Part shown: one piece after another, positions 1 to 9,100 of the stretch | Position numbering within the stretch: the stretch's first letter is position 1 | How the letters are laid out: every line of letters begins with the position of its first letter | Assembly (NCBI GenBank): GCA_002751075.1 | Contig: NAOQ01000709.1 | Coordinates: 9,999 to 20,936, forward strand | Origin: Ichthyophonus hoferi | Lineage: Eukaryota > Opisthokonta > Ichthyosporea > Ichthyophonida > Ichthyophonidae | Reading direction: 5' to 3' | Length of the DNA stretch: 10,938 bases | Notes under the pieces: generated by a model | The model's database searches: none | The model's input: the letters and a program-made list of their open reading frames with translations, nothing else | What the model was told of the DNA's origin: nothing | Program-made: the position numbers and the translations under genes

Positions 1-179
1 AGGTACATAGAATGTAGTGGACATTCTTCATTTTTTTTCACAATGCTATGCCACAGTCACTTCTGAATATCATCTGGAATTATCTAGTTCATTTAGTGAG
101 CGACAGGTTTACAGCCATGCTGTCACTATGTTAAATTTTTTTTCTTGTTCTTTTTCATATTTTTTATGCCCTAGGTGAA

Positions 180-552
180 ATAATTTGCCTGGGCCCAGGG
201 GGCGTGTTAAAACGGAAATATCTAATTAGTTTATGTATTTCTTTATATAACTATAAACATTTAATATTCTTTGCAATTATTATTGCATATGTAGCCTGGG
301 AAAATAGTTAGTGCAATCTATTGGTGTTAAACGACAATTCAAGATGATCTATCAAAATTGAACCAGCCAATGACACAGATCCTGAAACTATAATTAGTGC
401 CATTTCAGATAGTATGTATTGGGTGCAGATAACACATGGCTTAGGCATCCTACTAAGGCAAATCCTGCTGACTTGATTAGTAATAAAAATATGTCTTAGC
501 ATATTTGTACCCCGTGTATACAAAAAAACACGTTAAAACGCCCTATAATTTG
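180..552. repeat. Inverted and direct short repeats bracketing the fossil fragment
   Basis: GGGCGTGTTAA (200-210) recurs in inverted form at 533-543 with one mismatch. The 8-bp word ATAATTTG lies just outside on both sides (180-187 and 545-552). A perfect 12-bp palindrome, CCTGGGCCCAGG (188-199), sits between the left direct and inverted copies and is unusually GC-rich for this region. This could be the outline of a small inserted element of about 350 bp with an 8-bp target duplication, but the asymmetry at the left end and the short lengths make chance quite possible. Confidence 0.3.
393..500 (+). mobile_element. Fossil fragment of a BEL/Pao LTR retrotransposon (RNase H region)
   Basis: Two short plus-strand peptides here match landmarks of the BEL/Pao RNase H region in the right order: SDSMYWV near 405-425, like the family's 'SDS..VLYW' block, and HPTKANPADLIS near 446-480, like its 'H.PT..NPADL.SRG' block. 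The piece is very short compared with a multi-kilobase element. It is internally shortened and broken in at least two places, so it is old and non-functional. No LTRs, primer-binding site, gag or integrase were recognised next to it. The NPADL block is the strong evidence; the SDS block alone would not be enough. Family assignment is from remembered motifs, not from a search. Confidence 0.6.
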
Positions 553-757
553 GTATTCCTTCTCCTTCTAAACCAATATAGGTCACTGGAACGCTTCTGT
601 CTCTACTTATGATTCTCAACCAGACACACATATATATATGATATATACATGACTTTCTGAAGCTTACATCTTGCATGCTCTTGTGGCCATACCTAACATG
701 TTTGTATATGTAAAATATAGCTACAGGCACGATATGGGTAAAAGCTCACTATATTAT

Positions 758-903
758 AGTCTAAATTAACCAATTAAGAATTGGCTATTGATAACCATTG
801 CTTAATTAAGTAATAATCAGTTTATCATGTATTGTTGCATATAACTACATATGCACCATAAGTGAAAACAATATCATTGTAAATTAATTGGTTAATTTAA
901 ACT
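758..903. repeat. 146-bp AT-rich element with 20-bp imperfect inverted ends (MITE-like)
   Basis: The left end (758-777) and the reverse complement of the right end (884-903) agree at 19 of 20 positions and share the core TAAATTAACCAATTAA. The interior is AT-rich, has no open frame and is not itself a continuous hairpin. A size near 150 bp with terminal inverted repeats and no coding capacity is what miniature non-autonomous DNA transposons look like. No target-site duplication is clear at the edges, so the superfamily cannot be named. The low complexity of the ends weakens the case a little. Confidence 0.4.
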
Positions 904-1171
904 GACATATTAATAACATTTGTTTAGTTAATTAATTAGTAATTATATTATCAAGTAGTCGTTAGACTGTATAATATGTTTAAAAAGTATAAGAAGGTTC
1001 TTCCTGTGATAGGATTTGTCTCCTGTTTTTTTTTCTTTTTTTTTTCTAAAGATACACTGAATGAAGTTCATATAACATTAATGAATTCTCAGTTTAAAAT
1101 TGTAGCTGCCATCCAAAATGGGTTAATGTCACCTATCAATTAATAGCTGTTATAATTAACTCCACTTCTCT
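904..1171. other. AT-rich spacer
   Basis: Nothing recognisable. It includes TTAATTAA-type low-complexity sequence and a T-rich tract at 1026-1047. Confidence 0.6.
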
Positions 1172-1509
1172 AATCAGAAGGAGAAACAAAACTAATTACT
1201 TTCAACAAGCAATTTAGAATTAGAAGAGCAATAAACCCTTACCTAACTTCTTCCTTCAGTAGGTCTAATTGTACTTTATTTTACGGAGATCAAATAAACA
1301 CGTAAGCCACTAAGGTTAGATCAAACTAGTACAATCAAACCAATCAGAGGGAGAAACAAAACCAATTACTTTTAACAAGCAGTTTAGATTAAAAGAGCAA
1401 TTAACCCTTACCTAGCTTCTCTTGTCAGTAGGTCTAATTGTACTTTATTTACGGAGATTAAATAAACACGTAAGCCACTAAGGTTAGATTAAACCAGTAT
1501 AATAAAACC
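1172..1509. repeat. Tandem duplication, two units of about 170 bp
   Basis: Unit 1 (1172-1341) and unit 2 (1342-1509) align end to end at about 90% identity by eye, with two one-base indels. The best-kept stretch is the shared AATAAACACGTAAGCCACTA. Both begin AATCAGA/GGG and end in an ATCAAACC-like tail. Neither unit has an open frame of note or a recognised transposon motif. The divergence says the duplication is not recent. A minisatellite with more copies in other individuals, or a pair of repeat-family members, are both possible. Confidence 0.85.
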
Positions 1510-1537
1510 AGTACAATCAAACCAGTACAATCAAACC
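1496..1537. repeat. Three tandem copies of a 14-bp unit
   Basis: AGTACAATCAAACC occurs exactly at 1510-1523 and 1524-1537, and with two differences at 1496-1509. The first copy is also the tail of the second 170-bp unit, so this small array grew at the edge of the larger duplication, most simply by replication slippage. Confidence 0.85.
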
Positions 1538-1541
1538 TGAT

Positions 1542-1580
1542 CCTATAGGAAGCTTAGTAATTAAGCGATCTTCCTATAGG
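1542..1580. repeat. Short hairpin with perfect 11-bp arms
   Basis: CCTATAGGAAG (1542-1552) is followed by its exact reverse complement CTTCCTATAGG (1570-1580). Inside, GCTTA and TAAGC pair as well, with GTAAT as loop and a three-base bulge. Each arm contains the palindrome CCTATAGG. It lies 4 bp after the 14-bp array. It may be an end of a mobile element or simply a structure-prone site; nothing here shows a regulatory role. Confidence 0.6.
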
Positions 1581-1863
1581 GCAAACTAATACATGACAGT
1601 TAGATAGTAACTACAAGACAATGAAATAATAGCTTCAAGACAGTGAGATAGCAAATATACAAGCTAAAACCAACAATAGATACATATACTTAACGGCAAT
1701 TCTGATAGTCATTCAATTCGAACTATTACTCACAAGTTCTGTGATAAAGAGCCCAATGCTAAGCTGATAACGTATAGGGAGTCTGATTGATTAAGTGGAA
1801 TAATTGCTAGAGCTACTCAGTTACAAAAAGGCTACGAAAAGATTTTTTTTTTTTGCTTCTTTA

Positions 1864-2301
1864 TGGTGAGTTTTTTAAAAATAACTTGTGGTTTGAATTT
1901 TGTGTAGAAGTATTTTCGACTGGGCTAGCAGTAGACACAATAATTAGTGCTGATCCGCTTTCAATAGAGGGCAATGTAATGACGGGCGTATATGCTGACT
2001 CTAAAGCTAATTGTTTGTTGCAGTTGTATTCAGTTATGAGTCCAGAAGGTATTCCTGCTTTAATGCGCTTGGGCGCAATAGTGCTTATGGTACTCTGTGT
2101 TCTATCAGAGAGAGGTGCTAAATTGATATGTATGTAATGTGTGTTGTTGGAATCAAATGTAACTAAACAATTTTCAGTGTTGCTAGTAGAAATAAAATTA
2201 TAAGAACACTGGCGCTTATTCTCAAATGCTAGTATTGATCTAGACGTTACAGTTATAATAAAGCTACGATGATTATAGAATACAGAACAAGTATCTTTTA
2301 A
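1864..2301 (-). other. GC-richer island with long open frames on both strands, unassigned
   Basis: The minus strand is free of stops for 146 codons (2301 down to 1864) but has no ATG, so if coding it must be an exon or a decayed gene piece. The plus strand is open over 1853-2137 (94 codons from a TTG). Positions about 1915-2110 are 40-47% G+C against roughly 30% around them. The plus frame shows the purine-first codon bias expected of coding DNA, the minus frame does not. The minus reading is Ser/Thr/Asn-rich with PVITLPSIESG and SALIIVSTASPVENT. The plus reading contains IPALMRLGAIVLMVL, which weakly recalls the 'IPRLELLGALLLARL' stretch that opens BEL/Pao RNase H. I do not recognise either product with confidence. 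A fossil transposon piece is the leading guess. Confidence 0.35.
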
Positions 2302-5300
2302 TCATTAAGATAAGTTATATATATAAGAAGTGTAAAGCTTTTTCAATTTAGTGATCGAAATCTCATTAACCCCTGTTTATTATTAGTTGTTTTTGTCTCT
2401 TTTATCTTTTCTGCAACATGCGTTTATTGCGGGTTTCAATCACAGTTCTGTTCATCAATGTCAAAGGGCCTTATCATAAAGATACTGTTCACGAAAGACC
2501 ACTGAGGGCCACTGGAATTATCCTATCTTGTCTAAATGATTAAGGCTATCGTTCTCTAATTTGATTGGCTCTATAGTTAATTATCTCATTTAATTCTAGT
2601 GCTCATTTTGTGTATTGACCAATAAATTTACCTAATTAAGAATGTTGCCACTAGAATTATCTATTCTTATCCAACGATATAATATTATTGTGTCATTATT
2701 TTTATGATCTTTTGGTTAGTTTCCTGATTAATTTCAGTGCTGCTATCAAATAATAATGGATCAATCATTTTATGATCCGCCTATTACCAGAACTTAGGCC
2801 GATCTATATGTTCATCCAGAGTAGAACAACGATCTTGCAACGTAACTTTATAGCGATATATATTGCAGCAAATGGATGGGTAGAAAGATGTTGAGTTGCT
2901 AAAATATTTAAAAGATAGTCTTTATTGAAAGCTGAAGTAGCCTTCAAACTGTTAAGATACAAATAACTATAAAGGGTTTTTACAAAACATTTAAACGCTT
3001 GAACCACCTCAGATTCTTATAAGAGTTGCTGATTCCATTGCTGCCATACTCTACGCATGTTTAAATATTTACTGCGCATGGTAAGAAGCGTACAATAGCT
3101 GGTCCTTGTTTAAAAAGTTGGTTCCAGAAGATGAAAATTGTATTGTAATCGTGCTGAGCGTCATTTTCATAAATGCCTATTAGCCTCTTGAAAGACAGCT
3201 AATATAGCGAAAGGGAAATAGTAAACACTATTCAAGTTTATTTCAGATAGTTACACTGAACTATAGAATTCACAAGTGCCTGGAGATTAACAATAGCTGC
3301 GGTTATTTGATAGCAATGACAAGTTTCCTATGGATCTATTGGTATGTGTAAATGAACGTCTAATTAATCTAGCAATTAATTCGAATAGTTCTTAAGAATT
3401 TAAATTTATTAGCCCTCTTCTGATTGATTTGCCGATAAATTATCATAAACTTATTGATTCAAGTGGGCTAATACTCCATATCAATTAATTGCATGGGTTG
3501 ATAGGTCAGAATTTGACCTCTTCTTATTGTGATAGTCATAGCGAGATTAATTTATTGGTCAAGGAAATAGTTGATCAACTGTGATTTTGATCGAAGCATT
3601 GGTAAAACTTGATCAACGACTAATCTATAATCTTTGCATCCAACTACAATCTACTTTATATTTTTCACATCCATCTAGCAACAAGTTCATAAAATGCGTA
3701 GACATATTGTAGGCTTCAATTTCAGATTACATAATTTTTTGATTAATAATATTATTGTTATTATGCTATATTATTATACTATTACTATTTAAAGGAATTT
3801 TTTTTTGCCATTGACACCGAATAATTATGAAACATGGATTTCTGACCATTACAAGAGATACCGCCTATTTATAATGAATGATCTTCCAATCAAAAATGTA
3901 CTACTGGAGATACTAAATTCGGAAATGAAATGTTTTACCGAAGCGCTATTAGCCAATTAAATAAAGTTACACGTTTTACGTAACTAATACTGCTGCAGGA
4001 TAGTCCAATAGATTTTCTTATATTTAATTATTGCCTTATTAATTATAGTTTAAATTACTGTTTACCCCAATCATTCTCCTTGGTAGAACATCTGTTTTCT
4101 CACATGTAAAAATATTAAAATATTAAAAAGTATAATTATAAATAAGCTATAGAATTATTGTTCTTAATTTTACGATAATAATAATCAATATCTGAGTCTA
4201 TTAAAGTTAAAAATTAAACATTCCTTGTCTTTTAGTTTGACCACCATATCTAAGCCAGTAATATGGTACTCAATTTGTTGCTCGTCGGAATTGTTCGCCA
4301 GCAGTCGTTTATTATATTAATACCATTTTATATACCTTTTCGTTTCCATTTATGCCTAAAGAAAGTATCCTTAAGTTCTGAAATATAAGGAGTTGATTGC
4401 AGTTTGGTAAAGAGAAAAGATACATAATGTGATGTTAATTGCCTAATTTGGATGTTTTCTACTCGGGTTTATCAGGTGATAAGGCCAAGCTCTTGACCGA
4501 ATCTAATAAAAAAGGGAATAAAAAAAACAAAATATATTTTTCTATTGGAAAGTTTAATGAACATTTTTTGGTTAAAAGTTGTAAAGGGTTTTATGGCTGG
4601 TCAGGTGCACTTTATGCTTGAAAAAGACTTGAAAATGTCTCGCGATTGGCAAGCTAGGAGCCAGTAGCAATTTATTATTGGCGGTTCGCTATAATTGTAA
4701 ATGATACCTTATCATATTCGAAATGGTGATGATATACTAACAACAGTACACTAATCGTAAAATATTTATTTTTGTGGACCTAAAACTACCCTGTCAGATA
4801 GTTTTAAAGTCTGCTGGCAAACTGATTTCTCAATCAGATGTGATCTACAAAATTGGGTGTTGTTGGACTAGTAAGACTAGCGTATGACCGAATAACGTTT
4901 TTACAATAATGTGCAAATTCTAGAACATGTGTTTGCAAACGCATAGTTATTAAATCTTTCTCTTTTTTTTTGTTTCAAAAACCACTCTTTCGAATTTTGT
5001 TTAACAACTCCTTTTAAAAGAGGGTACCAGTGCGCTTTGTACATACATTAAGAAAACGAAGTGCTAATTTATTCTACACGCATCTCCAATATATCTCAAA
5101 AGGCTCGTTTATATTAAATTAAATATTAGGATTAACTAAAATACATGTTTTTGCATTAAAATGTCTGTTTATATTTGGGTTTATCTCAATTATATAGGTC
5201 ACTTTTGTATCTAAAAGATTATCTAGACAGATTTACATTTACATTTACCACCTCTTGCATCAAACAAAAGTACTTGCAGCAATGACATCTACCCAATAAA

Positions 5301-5466
5301 ATAGCATATAAGAATTAACTTAATTTAATCTAGTCTACTTACCAATAAAAACATTTATTACAAATATCTTGAAAGCAACACTCGCACAATTCCTGTTAAA
5401 GGTGTAGAAAAATACCAATCATCGATGGTAAAAGATGCCTCTTTCCAGAAAAAAAGTTTAAAATAA
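2302..5466. other. Long intergenic stretch without recognised features
   Basis: No gene, RNA or transposon could be supported. Open frames here are short, use non-ATG starts or lack coding bias: a 67-codon minus frame at 2804-3007 (GTG start) and a 60-codon plus frame at 4439-4621 (TTG start, Lys/Asn-rich) look like chance. The palindrome GTTGATCAAC occurs near 3569. If the gene to the right starts near 5.5 kb, the last few hundred bases would be its promoter, but no TATA box or other element stands out from the AT-rich background. Confidence 0.6.
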
Positions 5467-5499
5467 TATAAAGGATTTCATTCCACCCCAGAACTGAAC

Positions 5500-5526
5500 T
5501 TTTTAGGATTTTTAGGATTTTTAGAG
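5500..5526 (+). repeat. TTTTTAGGA tandem repeat, nearly three copies
   Basis: A 9-bp unit is repeated at 5500-5508 and 5509-5517 and partly again to 5526, about 30 bases before the first ATG of the candidate first exon. It would lie in the 5' untranslated region or promoter if that exon is real. Confidence 0.6.
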
Positions 5527-5553
5527 TTTTTTTATTTTGTTGTGGTGTTGACT

Positions 5554-5653
5554 ATGACAACTCTAGGCGAGGGTGTAACGCAGCCCCTTCTTGGTGGTGG
5601 TGTTACTAATGGATACTCTTCCACTACATCGGCCCCTCTGGATTATTCTAAAG
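5554..5653 (+). CDS. Candidate first exon of the transhydrogenase gene
   Basis: The ATG at 5554 opens 33 codons plus one base of GC-richer, coding-like sequence in an AT-rich setting. The peptide starts MTTLGEGVTQPLLGG and ends SAPLDYSK. It is rich in Gly, Thr, Ser and Pro, has no arginine and only one lysine, and so does not look like a mitochondrial presequence. EGVTQPLL resembles an acidic dileucine sorting signal. The end chosen here assumes a GC donor, AAAG|GCATGC, which differs by one base over its first nine from the sure exon's own donor AAAG|GTATG. It leaves phase 1, the phase required by the upstream acceptors of the next exon. No GT donor of good quality is in phase. Alternatives are an exon of another gene, or a chance frame (63 codons to the stop at 5743-5745). 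Confidence 0.35.
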
Positions 5654-6123
5654 GCATGCTCAATCTTTTTTATTATGTAGCCACGATTACTGTGTGTGTA
5701 TTCGAGAGATGCGTTATTGTCTCTTCTCCCCGCAGTCCTCAGTAATTAAAACGCAGTTATTCATACCCTGGCATAACATGCATCACGTTCTATTTCTAAT
5801 CTTATACAACAGTCATTGTTTCGTTGTAACCTCCTCTCTAGATCCAGTTGTTCGGTTTCAGGTTTCATCTCGAACTTACAATACTAAACTTTCCCACTTC
5901 AATCAGGCTCAAGACCTGCTTTTCTGGAAAATAAATAAATAATAATGAAAATAATTTATATGCACCAATTCCAACCTAGTCTTAATTATTGTCTGATAAT
6001 ACTCCTTACCAAAAAAATAATAATAATAAAAAACAAAAAAAAAATGCCATCTTGTTGTTGTTGTTGTTGTTGTTGTCGTCAGGGATTTATAATTAATAAT
6101 AGTTTTATTGTGAGCAGCCGTAG
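5654..6123 (+). other. Putative first intron (GC-AG) or upstream region
   Basis: No recognised element lies between the candidate first exon and the first sure exon. It has several good-looking 3' splice signals that lead nowhere clear, notably a pyrimidine-rich tract ending CCCCGCAG at about 5735 and another ending TCTCTAG at about 5841, so a further small exon may hide here. An AT-rich tract with AAT repeats and the (TTG)8 array lie near its right end. Confidence 0.35.
6052..6075 (+). repeat. (TTG)8 microsatellite
   Basis: Eight perfect TTG units lie about 45 bases before the 3' splice sites of the first sure exon. The chance frame through it reads as a run of cysteines and is not a gene. 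Its U/G-rich transcript could influence use of the nearby acceptors. Confidence 0.9.
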
Positions 6124-9100
6124 TTTCTGGAATTCCTCTTCAGAGAGCCACCATTGGTGTTCCCAAGGAAGTACATGTAGGAGAGAAGAGAGTAGCACTT
6201 ACTCCTTCTGGCGTACAGATCCTAACTACCAAAGGTATGAGTGAAATAATATCATTATTGACTTACCCACCCTTATACATACCATTTAATATGTTTATTG
6301 TCGCAACGCGATATTTTTCTGCCATTCTGTCTACTGACATAGGCATCGTTTTAAGATAATTCCTTTGCACATTGTCATTATACGCAAGGAGATGGACATT
6401 TCTTTATATATCTAAAAAATATTTTATACTATTGGCAATTCCTATTGCATACTTGTGTATATTTATGCAGCGATTATGTATTTTCTCTATCACTTTCTTT
6501 CTTTCTTTTTACCCAACAGTGTTTGCTAGATTTTTTTACACTGGATGAATATCTCATTATTATTATCACCATATCCTTCTCACTTTATATATGTACACAT
6601 GCACTCGCTACACATGTACAGATAGCTAAATTAACAGAGGAATATACAATTTTCAATCATCAGTGTGATATTTTTAATGAATTGACCTGGCTTCCTGTTC
6701 TATCATATATAGTCAATTTAAAACACTCAATCGGGGCTGTAAGAAGTCGTGTAATCTTTTCTCTTACATATTTTTTCCTACTTATAAGAGCTGTGACTCC
6801 GATACTTCATATCTCTTAATTTTTTAGAAACCGATTGTAGGCTATTTTTTACTGAGACTGGATGTTGAGGTCGGCCTATCAAATCATTCCATATCATCCA
6901 ATCAGTCCCCTTTTTATTGTTTATTACTTGCTGTCAAGTAGAGCCTGAGTGATTTCATTTTAGTTTATAATATAAAAGGCATGATTTTTTGCCAATGTAT
7001 TCTCTTGGTTAGAGTTGACACGTAATACACTCCACTGTGACTTGCATTTAAATTTTAATAAGAATATAATACTGGTCACCAATCATTTTGGCTAAGGGGG
7101 TTTTGTGATAGCAATAGGAAATAAATGCATTAAACCATGGCTACCACTAACACCAATCTTTTAAACATATTTAAATCCGTTCATTTCATACAGGATTGTC
7201 GGTAATTGTCGAGTGTGGTGCAGGCCAAGCCGCTACCTTTACGGATGAACAATATAAAAGAGCTGGAGCCACGGTAAGTGCCATGTTTTTGTACAGAAAT
7301 TAGGTTCTTACATCGCCAATCAGATCAAAAGACAATAGGTAAACATACAAGGAAATATAAAATAGGTGCTTGCTCTCTCCACTTCATCTTTTCACCAAAA
7401 TATAAAGTTAATACAAGTACAAGTATAGGGCATCTTCTCTAGCTAACTGATACAGTTGTATTATCGGCTAGCTAGTGCTTGCCACACTTTTTGGTATTTA
7501 TTATGTCAAAAAAAAAAAAAAAAAAATTTGATTATGCTATTGCAATGAATTGCTCTGATTATATTCTTTGGGTTACAGCCCTCTTTATAGTCATATGGCA
7601 TTCCAACAATAAATACTGATAATAAGCCAATAAATGGCTAAAAGAATCCCGAGTCTCTATTTACGTTCTGACCTGTCATTGATTACATGACTAACTAGAG
7701 ATGTGATTGTAGGATAGACGATTTGGATTGGTACAACCATCTAGATCTATATACGTACTCATTCCTCCTGCATTTGTATAAGAAACTTACCTGAGGAAAT
7801 AACTTTGTATGATGTTAGGTATTGTTAATCGCCGATGTTATCAAACAATTATCCTGTAACTTTAAATACCAAGCTATAATTTCATTGGTGGGATATATGG
7901 GCACTAAATTATACAATAAAATTAGCCTCCTATGTATGTGTATAAAGACTATTGGCTGTATGTATAAAATCATAGTTATGAACTGACCATAATGTGGATC
8001 TACCGATGCTTCTTCAACAGTAGTAGAAAAGTAAAATATTTACAATTACAGCACCACATATAGCACTTTATTAAAGAAACGTGCTAAAATGCACATATAT
8101 AATTATCTCCTTCATATAGTATCACATTTATTTGTTCATTCATTCACCACCACACTCTCTTGCTTCTATGTTCACTTCACACCCTTCCATTTTTGCCATT
8201 TCTGTCTTACCTTACTTTGCTACACAAGAGGCTTGTATTCCACTTCTCCCAATAATAAACCATGTATGCATATGTACAAAATGACCTATAACCAACTCCC
8301 CTCTCCCTGTAGATCTCCACTGATATCAAGACAGTATGGGGCTGTTCTGTGATAGTTAAGATCCGCAAGCCTGAATACAACACTCTATACAAGGTCAAGG
8401 AGGAGGACCTCTTGCAACCTAGCTGTATTCTGCTATGTATGATGAACCCGGCCACGGATATGGATCTGCAGGATGAGATTGCCAATAAGAAGGTTGGTTT
8501 ATATTAATTTATTGTTGTTTTCATTGGTCTAATATATAAAATGCTATACTTGGAAAATATAAAATGGTTGTGTCTTCGAGACAGATTGGGGTTCTCTTGA
8601 TTCTGCAGTAATACCAATAATGGGTCTATAGTTTTTATCCTAATTCCCTCTGCTTGTAATTGTCAGCTGACACCGTGAACATGGGGTAAAATAATGACTA
8701 CACATGCTGAAGTCGACTGTTAATTAGTACATATACGTCTATGATAAGACCAACCCAAGTGATTTTATAGTAAAGGCAAATAATATTCCTTTGCGTGTGT
8801 TTTATTATCTACCTATAATCATGGGCTATTATACAATGTAGAGAATATTATAGCATTAACAAGGGCTGAAATTGACCTTAACTCGCCATCCCAGGGTACT
8901 CTGGTGTCTCTTAGCTCTATCCCTCGTACTACCAGGGCCCAGGCCTATGATGTTCTTAGTAGTCAGAGTAGTATTGCAGGCTATAGAGCTGTCCTTGAGG
9001 CTGCCGCTGCTTTCCCAGGCCAATTCACTGGTGCTATTACTGCAGCTGGAAAGCTTCCCCCCGCTACCGTGCTGATTATAGGCGCTGGTGTAGCTGGTTT

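Noticed and set aside
308-523. 71-codon minus-strand frame
   Set aside because: It lies opposite the BEL/Pao-like plus-strand peptides and is explained as their antisense shadow.
533-730. 65-codon minus-strand frame
   Set aside because: It crosses an ATATAT tract, has no coding bias and resembles nothing known.
1302-1312. ACACGTAAGCC as a 5' splice donor
   Set aside because: It is part of the 170-bp repeat, occurs in both units, and no coding sequence lies in front of it.
308-2137. Shared antisense peptide ALIIVS and 11-mer ATAATTAGTGC at about 390 and 1941
   Set aside because: The match is too short in AT-rich DNA, and the flanks do not align well enough to call the two loci relatives.
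4439-4621. 60-codon plus-strand frame, Lys/Asn-rich
   Set aside because: TTG start, no splice-site support, composition as expected from AT-rich DNA.
5694-5942. 82-codon plus-strand frame after a good acceptor-like tract, containing VVRFQVSSRTYNTK
   Set aside because: It looked briefly like a mitochondrial presequence exon, but no usable donor in phase with the NNT exon follows it.
5945-6244. 99-codon plus-strand frame with a poly-Cys run
   Set aside because: The run is the (TTG)8 microsatellite and the rest is the NNT exon read in the wrong frame.
6445-6819. 124-codon plus-strand frame inside the first sure intron
   Set aside because: Hydrophobic low-complexity reading of T-rich intron sequence without motifs; the exons on either side join cleanly without it.
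7508-7526. A19 tract as a SINE or processed-pseudogene tail
   Set aside because: No promoter boxes, target duplication or recognisable body precede it.
8207-8485. 92-codon minus-strand frame
   Set aside because: Antisense shadow of the 8313-8492 exon.
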